Of a stretch of 64,000 bases of DNA, positions 1 to 9,621 are shown in pieces. Location of the stretch: the NCBI GenBank assembly GCA_012927585.1, contig JABBOY010000042.1, positions 167,791-231,790 of the forward strand. The letters are read 5' to 3'. This DNA is from Glaciimonas sp. Lineage in GTDB: Bacteria > Pseudomonadota > Gammaproteobacteria > Burkholderiales > Burkholderiaceae_D. The notes below the pieces were generated by a model, which worked only from the letters and a program-made list of their open reading frames with translations, searched no databases and had not been told where the DNA came from. The position numbers and the translations under genes were made by a program. Each line of letters opens with the position of its first letter. The first letter of the stretch is position 1.

Positions 1-123
1 CATGCCGTGATTGAAGAGCGTACCGTCGATGTACATGTGTTGCGGCTGCGCAAGGTTCTGAAAGGCGCGGAACATTTGATCAAGACCGTGCGTAGCGTAG
101 GTTATATGCTGACCGAGAAATGA
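1..123 (+). CDS. phoB: Phosphate regulon response regulator PhoB, C-terminal end (partial)
   Basis: Only the last 40 codons are inside the window; the gene starts upstream. The visible residues are the end of an OmpR/PhoB-type winged-helix DNA-binding domain: the recognition-helix segment VDVHVLRLRKVL followed by the beta-hairpin wing IKTVRSVGYML, which is diagnostic of this subfamily. The stop codon lies 12 bases before the start of the histidine kinase PhoR, so the two genes form one operon. In related bacteria PhoB, phosphorylated by PhoR, activates pst and other phosphate-starvation genes. The symbol phoB rather than another OmpR-type name is inferred from the partner kinase. Confidence 0.85.
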   Translation, partial: HAVIEERTVDVHVLRLRKVLKGAEHLIKTVRSVGYMLTEK

Positions 124-135
124 GTATCGGAAATT

Positions 136-1452
136 ATGAGCGCAGCGTTATTGTTCTGGATTCCGGCCGTTTTGCGGCTAATAATTCTTTTGGTTGGGGC
201 CACAATCTTAGGGTACTTTTTCGGCCTGGTGCCGGGTTTGATTGCAGCTCTGATTGCAGTCATCAGTCAGTTGGTCCTGCAACTGTCCTATCTTTACCAG
301 TTAAATTCTTGGCTGGATGAGCCTATCAGTGCGAAATTGCCCGATGGCTGGGGCGCTTGGACTGATGTTTTCTCCCGTCTGTATCGAACCCGCCGTATGG
401 ATGAAAAAAATCAGGCCGAGTTGACGGAGTGGTTGGCACGCTTTCGACAAGCCATGCACTTGCTGCCGGACGGAGTAGCCATCATAGATGATGTGCTGTT
501 TTTGGAATGGTGCAATCCAGCGGCAGAAAAGCACCTTGGACTAACCCTGGATCGGGACAAAGGGATGCGGGTGACTAATCTGGTGCGCAGTCCAGACTTC
601 ATGGATTACATCATACTGGGCCGCTATGAGCGGCCGCTGACGCTGTCATTTAAAGAGCGCAAGCTAATCGTCCAAATTATTCCTTTTGAAAGTCGCCGCC
701 AGATTCTGGTCACGCATGATGCGACTGATTCCGACCGTATTGACATGATGCGGCGCGACTTTATCGCGAATGCTTCGCATGAGTTACGCACACCGTTGAC
801 TGTCATTAACGGTTTTCTTGAAATTGCACTCGGACAAGGTAAGCTGGAGCCGCAAACCCGGATCGCGCACCTCAAGCTGATGTCAGAGCAGGGCCACCGC
901 ATGCAGAATCTGGTGGGAGACATGCTAACACTGTCTCGCCTGGAGTCGGTCGATTACCCGATGCGCTTGCAACATGTCAAGGTGCCGTTGTTACTGGAAA
1001 GTATCCTGCGCGAGGCCAATGCCCTGTCATCTGGACGGCATACGGTAACGCTGGAAATCGACGGTCCCGACATCAAGGGCAATACGGAGGAGCTTAGAAG
1101 CGCTTTTGGCAACCTGGTATCAAATGCAGTGCGTTACACCGACGGTGGAGGAAGCATTCGGATCGGCTGGCGCATGGGTGTATGCGGGCCGCAATTTTCG
1201 GTGCAGGATACCGGTATCGGGATTTTGCCGGAAAATATCGCGCGTCTGACCGAGCGCTTTTATCGAGTCGACAAAAGCCGTTCCCGAGAGACCCAAGGCA
1301 CCGGTTTGGGTTTGGCTATCGTCAAGCATGTGCTGCTGCGGCATGGCGCGACGCTGTCGATTGAATCGGTGCCCTCCGCCGGCAGTACCTTCACTGTACA
1401 GTTTGCCCAAGGATCTTTGTGTGATCCGGCGGCGCTGCCGATGACAAAATAA
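136..1452 (+). CDS. phoR: Phosphate regulon sensor histidine kinase PhoR
   Basis: Membrane-bound sensor kinase of 438 residues, the partner of the PhoB fragment just upstream. Two hydrophobic segments lie at about residues 5-50 with almost no periplasmic loop, as is usual for PhoR. A PAS-like sensory region covers roughly residues 90-195. The HisKA box is ANASHELRTPLT with the phosphoacceptor His at about residue 215, followed by the N box (NLVSNAVRYT), the G1 box DTGIGI, the F box FYRVD and the G2 box GTGLGLAIV. All catalytic motifs are present, so it should be active. The ATG at 136 is chosen because it follows the phoB stop closely and opens directly into the first membrane helix. The convergent gene beyond it is unrelated to phosphate. 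Confidence 0.93.
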   Translation: MSAALLFWIPAVLRLIILLVGATILGYFFGLVPGLIAALIAVISQLVLQLSYLYQLNSWLDEPISAKLPDGWGAWTDVFSRLYRTRRMDEKNQAELTEWLARFRQAMHLLPDGVAIIDDVLFLEWCNPAAEKHLGLTLDRDKGMRVTNLVRSPDFMDYIILGRYERPLTLSFKERKLIVQIIPFESRRQILVTHDATDSDRIDMMRRDFIANASHELRTPLTVINGFLEIALGQGKLEPQTRIAHLKLMSEQGHRMQNLVGDMLTLSRLESVDYPMRLQHVKVPLLLESILREANALSSGRHTVTLEIDGPDIKGNTEELRSAFGNLVSNAVRYTDGGGSIRIGWRMGVCGPQFSVQDTGIGILPENIARLTERFYRVDKSRSRETQGTGLGLAIVKHVLLRHGATLSIESVPSAGSTFTVQFAQGSLCDPAALPMTK

Positions 1453-1507
1453 TTTTCTTTCATTGTTATATCTTGCCAGCGCTGTCCTGTATTGAGCGTA
1501 CTGGATA

Positions 1508-1569
1508 ATGTATTTTATTTTTTTAAAGTATAGTAGTACGGGAAATAGGTATTTATTGCATATACTCCC
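1508..1569 (+). repeat. Dispersed GGAGTAT-type intergenic element, copy A (degenerate)
   Basis: It lies between the convergent ends of phoR and the iron-binding-protein gene. It has an AT-rich left part (TGTATTTTATTTTTTTAAA), a central ACGGG instead of the usual ATGCGG, and the right end ATATACTCC typical of the family. It is the most divergent of the clear copies. Confidence 0.5.
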
Positions 1570-1601
1570 AATAAATACCATATCTTCCAAGTGCTTGCAA
1601 T

Positions 1602-2642
1602 TTATTTGTAGCCGGCGCGATCCAGGATTTTTTGCGCCACAATCTGGTTTTTGCCGATGGTGGCAATGGAACGTTTTTCTGCTTTGAATTTGCCGAGCGA
1701 CTCCAGGGTTGGATTGTGCGTTTTGGCAGTGGGCACCACTGGCCATTCGTTGTTGCCATCAGAGAAATTGCGCTGGGCGGAATCGCCGGCCAGATATTCC
1801 AAAAATTGGACTGCCGCTTCGCGGTGCGGGGCATGCCTGGCAACGCCACCGCCGGCGACATTCATATGTGCGCCAGAGGTTTTTTGATTGGGCCAGACAA
1901 AGTCGATCTTGCTCATTGCCTGGATATCTTCCGGTTTGGTCGAGCGCATCATGCGCACATAGTAGTAGGTATTGGCTAGCGTTACTCCGCATTCGCCGGA
2001 GGCTACGCCATTGATCTGGTCGGTGTCGCCGCCGCGCGGAGGGCGGGCAAAATTGCTGACCATGCCGCGCGCCCAGTCTTCTGTGGCCTTCTGGCCATCG
2101 CGCTCAACCAACGAGCCGATCAAAGACAGCATATAAGGATGTGAGCCGGAACGGGTGCAGACTTTACCCTTATTTTTCGGTTCAGCCAGCGCTTCGTAAG
2201 TTGCCACATCTTCCGGCTTGACAGTCGCTTTGTTGTAGACGATGACGCGGGCGCGGGTCGAAAAGCCATACCACTGCGGTCCTTGTCCAGCGTCATTGCC
2301 TTGTAGGTGGGCCGGAATGCGCGCTGCTAGAACCTTCGATTTGACTGGTTGGAACAACCCCTCGATTTGTGCGCGCCATAAACGCGCAGCGTCCACCATC
2401 AAGATGATATCGGCCGGACTGTTCATGCCTTCAGTCTTCAAACGTTCCAGCAGCGCATTGTCATCAGCTTCGATGCGGTTGATTTTGATCCCGGTTTTCT
2501 TGGTAAACTCGCCATATAACGCATCATCGGTTTGGTAGTGGCGGGCCGAATAAATATTCAACTCCTTGTCTTTTGCATCGGCACCAGCAACGATAGACAA
2601 AGCGATAGCGGCAGACAGAATGTTGAGGGTAAACTTATACAT
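1602..2642 (-). CDS. Iron(III) ABC transporter periplasmic binding protein (FutA/IdiA/AfuA type)
   Basis: A secreted solute-binding protein of 346 residues. The N-terminus is a cleavable signal peptide (MYKFTLNILSAAIALSIVAGADA), and the mature protein starts with KELNIYSARHYQTDDALY, the typical beginning of the ferric-ion-binding transferrin-like family. The tyrosines in the ANTYYYVRMM region (about residue 225) correspond to the iron-coordinating tyrosines of FutA/FbpA proteins. No permease or ATPase gene adjoins it, so those components must be elsewhere. The upstream gap carries a Fur-like box, consistent with induction under iron starvation. Confidence in the family is high; the exact symbol is left open. 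Confidence 0.88.
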   Translation of the reverse strand: MYKFTLNILSAAIALSIVAGADAKDKELNIYSARHYQTDDALYGEFTKKTGIKINRIEADDNALLERLKTEGMNSPADIILMVDAARLWRAQIEGLFQPVKSKVLAARIPAHLQGNDAGQGPQWYGFSTRARVIVYNKATVKPEDVATYEALAEPKNKGKVCTRSGSHPYMLSLIGSLVERDGQKATEDWARGMVSNFARPPRGGDTDQINGVASGECGVTLANTYYYVRMMRSTKPEDIQAMSKIDFVWPNQKTSGAHMNVAGGGVARHAPHREAAVQFLEYLAGDSAQRNFSDGNNEWPVVPTAKTHNPTLESLGKFKAEKRSIATIGKNQIVAQKILDRAGYK

Positions 2643-2696
2643 GGGAATCCTTAAATGAGAATTATGCGCAATTTTTAAAGCAACTGAATCTATTTT

Positions 2697-2717
2697 AAAT
2701 GAAAATCATTCTCAATT
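2697..2717. promoter_or_regulatory. Fur-box-like operator
   Basis: The sequence AAATGAAAATCATTCTC matches the two halves of the Fur consensus (GATAATGATAATCATTATC) at most positions. A weaker second match (AAATGAGAATTATGCGC, about 2653-2669) lies between it and the start codon of the iron-binding protein on the minus strand. Their position fits iron-dependent repression of that gene. Whether the divergent patatin-like gene is also controlled cannot be told. Confidence 0.6.
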
Positions 2718-2797
2718 AAAAATTCTTGCAACGCAATATAAACCTGCTAGATAAGCTACAATCCGCACGTTACAAAACAAGCCAAAACCATAACTCG

Positions 2798-3703
2798 ATG
2801 CCATTTCTACGTTGTTTGTTTGTCTGCCTAAGCGCGGTCTTATTTCTGATAAGCGGCTGCAGCCTGATCGCTTCAGCTCCGGTTGCCGAATCTGTAGTCG
2901 CTAAACCCGTGCGTAATATCAAAATTGGCCTGGCTTTAGGTGGTGGTGCTGCCCGCGGTTTTGCTCATATCGGCGTAATTAAGGCTTTGGAGGCACAAGG
3001 TATCGTGCCCGATATCGTGGTTGGAACTAGCGCCGGCAGCCTGGTCGGTGCACTGTATGCGGCCGGCAACAATGGCTTCGCTTTGCAGAAAATGGCGATG
3101 GAGATGGATGAAGCCGCTATTTCGGACTGGTCGGTGCCACTGTTCTCCAAATTTAGCGGAATCATCAAGGGCGAAGGCTTGCAGAATTACATTAACAAGA
3201 CCATTCATGACGTGCCGATTGAAAAGCTTAAAAAGTCGTTCGGCGCAGTGGCGACCGATTTGAATACCGGCCGGCCCATCTTGTTTCAACGGGGAAATAC
3301 CGGACTGGCAGTCCGGGCTTCATCGGCTGTGCCCAGCATTTTTCAACCGGTTAGAATCGGTAACCGCACTTATGTCGATGGAGGGTTGGTGTCGCCGGTT
3401 CCTGCGAAGTTTGCGCGCGACATGGGAGCCGATTTTGTAATTGCAGTAAATATCTCATCGCAAGCTGACGCACTGACAGCGTCCGGCTCCCTTGATGTCT
3501 TGCTGCAGACTTTCACCATCATGGGGCAGCGCATCAATAAATATGAGTTAAGGGAAGCCGATATCGTCATCCAGCCTGTTTTAGGCGGCATGAAAGGTAA
3601 TGACTTCAATGGCCGTAATGTAGCCATCATGGCCGGCGAGCAGGCAACAGTTGCCGCGATGAGTGAAATCAAGAGAAAATTAAAGGCGATGCAGCAACAA
3701 TAA
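2798..3703 (+). CDS. Patatin-like phospholipase family lipoprotein (RssA-like)
   Basis: A predicted lipoprotein of 301 residues with a patatin-type acyl hydrolase domain. The ATG at 2798 is preferred over upstream alternatives because it opens into a lipoprotein signal (MPFLRCLFVCLSAVLFLISG followed by Cys21). The catalytic features are complete: oxyanion-hole glycine motif GGGAARG, nucleophile elbow GTSAGS with Ser at about residue 78, and the second dyad residue in DGG at about residue 194. Relatives hydrolyse phospholipid or lysophospholipid ester bonds; the actual substrate is unknown. It is divergent from the iron-binding protein and ends 8 bases from a convergent cell-wall hydrolase gene. 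An export signal on an RssA-like protein is common in betaproteobacteria. Confidence 0.85.
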   Translation: MPFLRCLFVCLSAVLFLISGCSLIASAPVAESVVAKPVRNIKIGLALGGGAARGFAHIGVIKALEAQGIVPDIVVGTSAGSLVGALYAAGNNGFALQKMAMEMDEAAISDWSVPLFSKFSGIIKGEGLQNYINKTIHDVPIEKLKKSFGAVATDLNTGRPILFQRGNTGLAVRASSAVPSIFQPVRIGNRTYVDGGLVSPVPAKFARDMGADFVIAVNISSQADALTASGSLDVLLQTFTIMGQRINKYELREADIVIQPVLGGMKGNDFNGRNVAIMAGEQATVAAMSEIKRKLKAMQQQ

Positions 3704-3711
3704 AATGATGC

Positions 3712-4236
3712 TTATCTATTTTGCGTTGGTTCATTGATGCGGCGTGCACCGTTGAAACGCTGTTTCCAATATCGAATATCCATGCTTTCAATCCGTACTT
3801 GACCTCCGGCAGATGGAGAGTGGATGAATTTATTATTGCCCAAATAAATTCCGACGTGCGAGAAACTACGCTTAAGCGTGTTGTAGAACACCAGGTCGCC
3901 TGGTTGCAGGTTTTGCGGCTCAATTGTCTCGCCAACCTGGCTAATTTCAGATGAAGTGCGGGGCAGATTGGCACCCCAAGCTTCTTTAAATACATAACGC
4001 ACCAAACCGCTGCAATCGAGCCCGCTTTCCGGTGTACTGCCGCCGTATTTGTAGTGGATTCCGATCATTCCCATCGCTTGCATGGCCAAATCTGAGGCTC
4101 GGCTGGAAAATTCGACCGCACTATGCCCCAAGTTCTGCAATTTTTCGAGCGCGATATTGGTTTTTGGCGGCAGCGGCTCAGTGGCCCAAGCCTGACCGCA
4201 ACATAGCAGTATGATAACAAACATGCAGGGGCGCAT
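3712..4236 (-). CDS. NlpC/P60 family peptidoglycan endopeptidase
   Basis: A secreted cysteine peptidase of about 174 residues. The start at 4236 (MRPCMFVII...) is chosen because it opens directly into a signal peptide ending near QAWA; an in-frame ATG at 4275 would add 13 residues in front of the signal. The NlpC/P60 core is complete: catalytic Cys in LDCSGLVRY (about residue 75), His in FSHVGIYLG (about 127) and the third polar residue in FIHSPSAGG (about 139). Such enzymes cleave gamma-D-Glu-diaminopimelate bonds in stem peptides during wall remodelling. It is a single-domain enzyme with no visible SH3 or LysM targeting domain. Confidence 0.88.
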   Translation of the reverse strand: MRPCMFVIILLCCGQAWATEPLPPKTNIALEKLQNLGHSAVEFSSRASDLAMQAMGMIGIHYKYGGSTPESGLDCSGLVRYVFKEAWGANLPRTSSEISQVGETIEPQNLQPGDLVFYNTLKRSFSHVGIYLGNNKFIHSPSAGGQVRIESMDIRYWKQRFNGARRINEPTQNR

Positions 4237-4502
4237 TATTTCTCTGTTCTGGCTAAACGTGAGTTTTATTATCATTATTGCAACTTTCTTCTATGAAGCT
4301 ACAATGTAAATGAATGTCGCCCGCCTGTCAAAGTGTGAGATTGAAATAATTTTTTTGACGACCGGTTTCAGGCCATCTGTGAGCCTCATCTCTCCTGCTA
4401 AAAACGGTTTGCTGAAGGCAGCTTGCTGAAAGTAAAAACAGTTTTGATAGTAGGTATCCGAACCTGTCGTACAATCCTGCAATATTCATTTCAGGAGGCG
4501 TG

Positions 4503-4910
4503 ATGCAATCCAAGCAAATATTGACCCTTGACGATGTCAAGAAAATTGCTGCCGCAGCAGAAGCGGAAGCCAATAAAAACAACTGGGCAGTGGTGATTTC
4601 GATCGTGGATGACGGCGGGCATTTACTTTGGCTGCAACGACTGGATGGGGTGGCGCCGATATCCGCCCATATTGCGCCAGCTAAGGCAAAAACCGCTGCA
4701 ATGGGTTGTCGTGAATCCCGAATTTATGAAGAAATGATTAATAACGGCCGCGTTTCTTTTATGTCGGCACCGTATATCGATGGCATGCTTGAAGGTGGCG
4801 TCCCTATCATGGTCAATGGGCAATGCCTGGGAGCGGTCGGCGTCTCCGGCGTGAAATCTGCCGAAGATGCGCAAATTGCCAAGGCGGGTATCGCTGCATT
4901 AGCGTTGTAA
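4503..4910 (+). CDS. GlcG/HbpS-family (DUF336) protein
   Basis: A small protein of 135 residues of the GlcG/HbpS fold. It shows the family's features: a helical start (LTLDDVKKIAAAAEAEA), the strand VVISIVDDGGHLLWLQRLDGV, the helix SAHIAPAKAKTAA and the glycine-rich end GVPIMVNGQCLGAVGVSG. The ATG at 4503 is set by a strong ribosome binding site AGGAGG at 4493-4498; the GTG three bases earlier is too close to it. Family members are linked with heme binding or glycolate utilisation, but the function is not established. No glycolate oxidase gene is nearby, so no specific role is proposed. Confidence 0.85.
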   Translation: MQSKQILTLDDVKKIAAAAEAEANKNNWAVVISIVDDGGHLLWLQRLDGVAPISAHIAPAKAKTAAMGCRESRIYEEMINNGRVSFMSAPYIDGMLEGGVPIMVNGQCLGAVGVSGVKSAEDAQIAKAGIAALAL

Positions 4911-4963
4911 GCACTTAAAACCTTTCCCTTACGTTTCCGGCGTTTCTTGCGGAAGTTTACAGA

Positions 4964-4992
4964 TTTACGGGAGGGGTGCTTTGCGTTATAAT
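4964..4992 (+). promoter_or_regulatory. Putative sigma-70 promoter of carAB
   Basis: A perfect -10 TATAAT (4987-4992) is preceded by TTTACG (4964-4969) with 17-bp spacing. Transcription from about 4999 would leave a leader of about 145 nucleotides before carA. The leader is long enough to hold regulatory structure, and one hairpin around the ribosome binding site is visible. Confidence 0.6.
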
Positions 4993-5119
4993 CGCCGGGT
5001 TTACCTAAACTTACCCCCGCCGTAGCGCATACCATATATCATCCTGTCAAAACAATTTGTCACCGACTCAGGCGTATTAGCCCGAGACGCTGGTGGTTGC
5101 CTTGGTACGGAGCAGCGGC

Positions 5120-5141
5120 GGTAACAATATCAGGAGTTACC
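5120..5141 (+). promoter_or_regulatory. Hairpin enclosing the carA ribosome binding site
   Basis: GGTAAC (5120-5125) and GTTACC (5136-5141) can pair, leaving the loop AATATCAGGA. The AGGAG ribosome binding site of carA (5132-5136) then lies mostly in the loop, and the TTG start follows two bases after the stem. The stem is only 6 bp, so an effect on translation is speculative. Confidence 0.35.
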
Positions 5142-5142
5142 C

Positions 5143-6306
5143 TTGCTGCCATTTTTTTCTGGCCACACCATTCCAGCCATACTCGCACTAGCAGATGGGT
5201 CGATTTTTCAAGGTTTCTCAATTGGCGCTGAAGGCCATACCATCGGTGAGGTGGTATTCAACACTTCGATGACCGGTTACCAGGAAATCCTTACCGATCC
5301 TAGTTATAGTCACCAAATCGTCACACTTACTTATCCCCATATTGGCAACACCGGCGTCAATTCCGAAGACGTGGAGTCCGACAAAATACATGCGGCGGGA
5401 CTAATCATCAAGGATCTGCCGATTGTCACATCCAGCTTTCGGGCCGCGCAAACTTTATCGGATTATCTAAAAGCTGAAAATATCGTCGCTATTTCCGGCA
5501 TCGATACCCGTAAACTGACCCGGATTCTACGTGAAAAGGGTGCTCAAGGCGGCGCCATCCTGGTGGGCAATGATGTCGATAAAGCATTGGCACTGGCACA
5601 CACTTTCCCAGGACTTGGTGGCATGGATCTGGCCAAGGTGGTGTCTACTGCCAAACCTTATTCCTGGTTCGAAACCGAATGGCGGCTAGGTAAGGGCTAT
5701 GATCGGCAAATTGCGCCAAAGTATCATGTTGTCGCTTTCGACTACGGCATCAAACGCAATATTCTGCGCATGTTGGCACAACGTGGTTGCAAGATTACTG
5801 TGCTGCCAGCGCAAGCCAGCGCTGCAGAAGCATTGGCCCTGAATCCAGATGGCATTTTTCTGTCCAACGGCCCCGGAGACCCGGAGCCTTGTGATTACGC
5901 TATCACTGCTGTCACGGAATTGATAGAGAGCGGCATTCCAACCTTCGGCATTTGTCTCGGGCATCAGATCATGGCGTTGGCTTCCGGCGCAAAGACGCTG
6001 AAAATGAAATTTGGTCACCATGGCACCAATCATCCAGTACAGGATTTGGAAACCGGGAAAGTGCTGATTACTTCGCAAAATCATGGTTTTGCAGTGGATG
6101 CGGCAACTTTGCCAGCCAATTGCCGGGTGACCCATGTATCTCTTTTCGACGGCTCATTGCAGGGTTTTGTTCGCACCGACAAACCTGCCTTTTGTTTCCA
6201 GGGGCATCCTGAGGCGTCGGCTGGTCCGCACGATATTGCCCCCCTGTTTGACCGCTTTGTAACAATGATGGAAGCAAGCGTGACGGAGAAGAAAAAAAAT
6301 GCCTAA
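5143..6306 (+). CDS. carA: Carbamoyl-phosphate synthase small (glutaminase) subunit
   Basis: The 387-residue glutamine amidotransferase subunit hydrolyses glutamine and passes ammonia to CarB for carbamoyl phosphate, the precursor of pyrimidines and arginine. The N-terminal CPSase_sm domain covers about residues 8-140. The class I glutaminase domain has the nucleophile Cys in [10 protein letters not shown] (about residue 271) and the His-Glu pair in QGHPEAS near residue 355. The start is a TTG at 5143, fixed by AGGAG at 5132-5136 with normal spacing; no ATG fits better. It overlaps carB by 8 bases, so the subunits are translationally coupled. Confidence 0.97.
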   Translation: MLPFFSGHTIPAILALADGSIFQGFSIGAEGHTIGEVVFNTSMTGYQEILTDPSYSHQIVTLTYPHIGNTGVNSEDVESDKIHAAGLIIKDLPIVTSSFRAAQTLSDYLKAENIVAISGIDTRKLTRILREKGAQGGAILVGNDVDKALALAHTFPGLGGMDLAKVVSTAKPYSWFETEWRLGKGYDRQIAPKYHVVAFDYGIKRNILRMLAQRGCKITVLPAQASAAEALALNPDGIFLSNGPGDPEPCDYAITAVTELIESGIPTFGICLGHQIMALASGAKTLKMKFGHHGTNHPVQDLETGKVLITSQNHGFAVDAATLPANCRVTHVSLFDGSLQGFVRTDKPAFCFQGHPEASAGPHDIAPLFDRFVTMMEASVTEKKKNA

Positions 6307-9300
6307 ACGCAATGACATTAAAAGCATCCTGATTATCGGTGCCGGTCCGATCATCATCGGCCAAGCCTGCGAATTCGATTATTCCGGTGCACAAGCGTGC
6401 AAAGCCCTGCGTGAAGAGGGCTACAAGGTTATCTTGGTCAACAGCAACCCGGCGACCATCATGACCGATCCGGAAATGGCCGATGTGACTTACATCGAGC
6501 CGATCACTTGGCAGGTGGTCGAACGCATCATCGACAAGGAACGTCCAGATGCGATTCTGCCGACTATGGGCGGCCAGACCGCGCTCAATTGTGCGCTTGA
6601 TTTACACAATAATGGTGTGCTGGACAAATATCACTGTGAACTGATCGGTGCCTCTCCAGAAGCAATCGACAAGGCCGAAGACCGTTCCAAGTTCAAGCAA
6701 GCGATGACCAGGATCGGCCTCGACTCTGCGCGCTCCGGCGTGGCGCATACGATGGAGGAATCCTGGTCGGTACAAAAGGAACTCGGCTTCCCAACTATCA
6801 TCCGCCCTTCGTTCACCATGGGGGGCAGCGGCGGCGGAATTGCATATAACGCAGAAGAGTTTGAGACCATCTGCAAGCGTGGCCTGGAAGCATCCCCGAC
6901 TTCCGAATTGCTGATTGAAGAATCGCTGATCGGCTGGAAAGAGTATGAGATGGAAGTGGTGCGCGACAAAGCGGACAACTGCATTATCGTTTGCTCAATC
7001 GAAAATCTGGATCCGATGGGCGTGCATACAGGCGATTCGATCACGGTCGCACCGGCGCAAACGCTCACCGACAAGGAATACCAGATCATGCGCAACGCCT
7101 CGCTGGCGGTTTTGCGCGAGATCGGCGTTGATACCGGTGGCTCGAACGTACAGTTTGCAATCAATCCGGCAGACGGTCGCATGATTGTCATTGAGATGAA
7201 TCCGCGTGTATCGCGTTCTTCCGCGCTGGCGTCGAAAGCGACCGGCTTCCCCATCGCGAAAATTGCTGCCAAGTTGGCGGTTGGCTTTACGCTGGACGAG
7301 TTGCGTAACGAAATCACCGGTGGTGCAACTCCGGCTTCGTTCGAGCCATCGATAGACTATGTTGTGACCAAAATTCCACGCTTTGCTTTCGAGAAATTCC
7401 CGCAGGCGGATTCTCATCTGACTACGCAGATGAAATCGGTGGGTGAAGTGATGGCGATCGGGCGTACTTTTCAGGAATCTTTCCAAAAAGCGTTACGCGG
7501 CCTGGAAGTGGGCGTCGATGGTCTGAATGAAATGACCAAAGACCGCGAAATCATCGAGGAGGAACTCGGTGAGCCAGGCCCGGAACGTATCTGGTATGTG
7601 GGCGACGCATTTGCCCAAGGTTTTACACTCGAAGAAGTGCATCAGCTAACGCATATCGACATGTGGTTCCTGGTGCAGATCAAGGAAATTGTCGATATCG
7701 AATTGTGGCTGGAAACCCAGACCCTGGAGGCGCTCGACAAACCGCTGCTGTACAAGTTAAAACAAAAAGGCTTTGCTGACCGTCGTCTTGCCAAGTTGCT
7801 CAAGACTACCGAAACCGTTGTACGCGAGAGGCGCCATGCGTTAAATATTCGCCCGGTCTACAAGCGGGTCGATACCTGCGCAGCGGAATTTTCGACTAAG
7901 ACCGCGTATATGTATTCGACCTATGATGAAGAATGCGAAGCGCAGCCGACTGACCGGAAAAAAATCATGGTGCTGGGCGGTGGCCCGAACCGCATCGGCC
8001 AGGGCATCGAATTCGATTATTGCTGTGTTCATGCAGCACTGGCGCTGCGTGCGGATGGCTATGAGACCATCATGGTCAACTGCAACCCCGAAACGGTTTC
8101 GACCGATTACGATATCTCGGATCGGCTGTATTTCGAATCGCTGACGCTGGAAGACGTGCTGGAAATCGTTGCCATCGAAAAACCATACGGCGTCATCGTC
8201 CAGTATGGCGGTCAGACGCCGCTAAAACTGGCCCTTGAACTGGAGGCCAACGGCGTGCCCATCATTGGCACTTCGCCAGATATGATCGATGCGGCCGAGG
8301 ATCGCGAACGCTTCCAGCAATTATTGCAGAAATTAAATTTGCTGCAACCGCCTAACAGGACTGCTCGCACCGAGCAGGAAGCGCTGGAAAAGGCAATCGA
8401 AATTGGTTATCCGCTGGTGGTGCGCCCCTCGTATGTGCTGGGCGGGCGTGCAATGGAGATCGTGCATGAGCAACGTGATCTGGAACGCTATATGCGTGAA
8501 GCAGTCAAGGTGTCGCATGATTCGCCGGTATTGCTGGATCGTTTCCTCAACGACGCGATCGAGTGCGATGTCGATTGCATCAGGGATGGCAGCCGTACCT
8601 TTATCGGTGGCGTGATGGAACATATTGAGCAGGCTGGCGTACATTCAGGCGACTCTGCTTGCTCGCTGCCACCTTATTCGCTGTCGCAGGAAACCATTGA
8701 CGTGATGAAGCATCAAACCGCATTAATGGCACAAGGCTTGAATGTAGTGGGTCTGATGAATGTGCAGTTTGCCATTCAGCAAAAGGACGGCAAGGATATC
8801 GTTTATGTGCTGGAAGTCAATCCGCGCGCCTCGCGCACGGTACCCTTCGTCTCCAAGGCCACAGGTCTGCAATTGGCCAAGATTGCGGCGCGTTGTATGG
8901 TTGGGCAGTCACTCGATAGTCAGGCAATACTGCGCGAAGTGGTTCCATCTTATTACAGTGTAAAGGAAGCGGTTTTCCCATTCGTGAAGTTCCCGGGTGT
9001 TGATACGATCCTCGGCCCGGAGATGAAATCGACCGGTGAAGTCATGGGGGTCGGCAAGACTTTCGGCGAAGCCTTTGTCAAGGCACAACTTGGCGCTGGC
9101 GTGAAGTTGCCTAAATCCGGCAAGGTGTTCATTAGCGTCAAAGCCAGCGACAAGCCAATCGCAGTGCAAGTCGCCAAAGATCTGGCTCGGCTCGGATTTA
9201 CAATCGTTGCCACCAAAGGCACTGCAGCAGCCATCAGCGTGGCTGGGGTGCAGGTCACGATGGTCAACAAAAAGAGTGAAGGTCGCCCGCATGTGGTGGA

Positions 9301-9517
9301 CATGATCAAGAATAACGAGATTGCCATGGTCATCAACACGGTTGAAGAAAAGCGCAGTGCGATCATCGATTCACGCGCCATCCGCACCTCTGCTCTAGCA
9401 GCGCGTGTGACCACATTTACCACTATTTTTGGTGCGGAGGCGGCAGTGCAGGGTATGGCGCATCTGGATGAGTTGCATGTCTATGATTTACAAGGTCTGC
9501 ATAAAACTCTACACTAA
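6299..9517 (+). CDS. carB: Carbamoyl-phosphate synthase large subunit
   Basis: The 1072-residue synthetase subunit makes carbamoyl phosphate from bicarbonate, ammonia and two ATP. It has the expected internal duplication: two ATP-grasp halves (about residues 1-400 and 550-935), each beginning with a Rossmann-like pre-ATP-grasp segment ([20 protein letters not shown] and [19 protein letters not shown]). Between them lies the oligomerisation domain. The C-terminal MGS-like allosteric domain (about 940-1072, [20 protein letters not shown]) binds UMP or ornithine in homologues. Length is standard. The start overlaps the carA stop, and a large hairpin follows before greA. Confidence 0.98.
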   Translation: MPKRNDIKSILIIGAGPIIIGQACEFDYSGAQACKALREEGYKVILVNSNPATIMTDPEMADVTYIEPITWQVVERIIDKERPDAILPTMGGQTALNCALDLHNNGVLDKYHCELIGASPEAIDKAEDRSKFKQAMTRIGLDSARSGVAHTMEESWSVQKELGFPTIIRPSFTMGGSGGGIAYNAEEFETICKRGLEASPTSELLIEESLIGWKEYEMEVVRDKADNCIIVCSIENLDPMGVHTGDSITVAPAQTLTDKEYQIMRNASLAVLREIGVDTGGSNVQFAINPADGRMIVIEMNPRVSRSSALASKATGFPIAKIAAKLAVGFTLDELRNEITGGATPASFEPSIDYVVTKIPRFAFEKFPQADSHLTTQMKSVGEVMAIGRTFQESFQKALRGLEVGVDGLNEMTKDREIIEEELGEPGPERIWYVGDAFAQGFTLEEVHQLTHIDMWFLVQIKEIVDIELWLETQTLEALDKPLLYKLKQKGFADRRLAKLLKTTETVVRERRHALNIRPVYKRVDTCAAEFSTKTAYMYSTYDEECEAQPTDRKKIMVLGGGPNRIGQGIEFDYCCVHAALALRADGYETIMVNCNPETVSTDYDISDRLYFESLTLEDVLEIVAIEKPYGVIVQYGGQTPLKLALELEANGVPIIGTSPDMIDAAEDRERFQQLLQKLNLLQPPNRTARTEQEALEKAIEIGYPLVVRPSYVLGGRAMEIVHEQRDLERYMREAVKVSHDSPVLLDRFLNDAIECDVDCIRDGSRTFIGGVMEHIEQAGVHSGDSACSLPPYSLSQETIDVMKHQTALMAQGLNVVGLMNVQFAIQQKDGKDIVYVLEVNPRASRTVPFVSKATGLQLAKIAARCMVGQSLDSQAILREVVPSYYSVKEAVFPFVKFPGVDTILGPEMKSTGEVMGVGKTFGEAFVKAQLGAGVKLPKSGKVFISVKASDKPIAVQVAKDLARLGFTIVATKGTAAAISVAGVQVTMVNKKSEGRPHVVDMIKNNEIAMVINTVEEKRSAIIDSRAIRTSALAARVTTFTTIFGAEAAVQGMAHLDELHVYDLQGLHKTLH

Positions 9518-9549
9518 GCAGATTGTTAAATAGTTAAACCCTAACCTGC

Positions 9550-9600
9550 AGAGGTCATAAACGGCGCCGAGACAGTTCGGCACCTTTTATGACCTCTGTA
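9550..9600. repeat. Large perfect hairpin between carB and greA
   Basis: The arms CAGAGGTCATAAA and TTTATGACCTCTG are perfectly complementary over 13 bp. Inside them a second pairing (GGCGCCGA with TCGGCACC) extends the structure. There is no U-tract beyond it, so it is not a classic intrinsic terminator for carB. It may be a processing or mRNA-stabilising structure or a bidirectional barrier. Its right arm ends about 20 bases before the greA start. Confidence 0.6.
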
Positions 9601-9621
9601 GCATTTATATAGTTGGAAATT

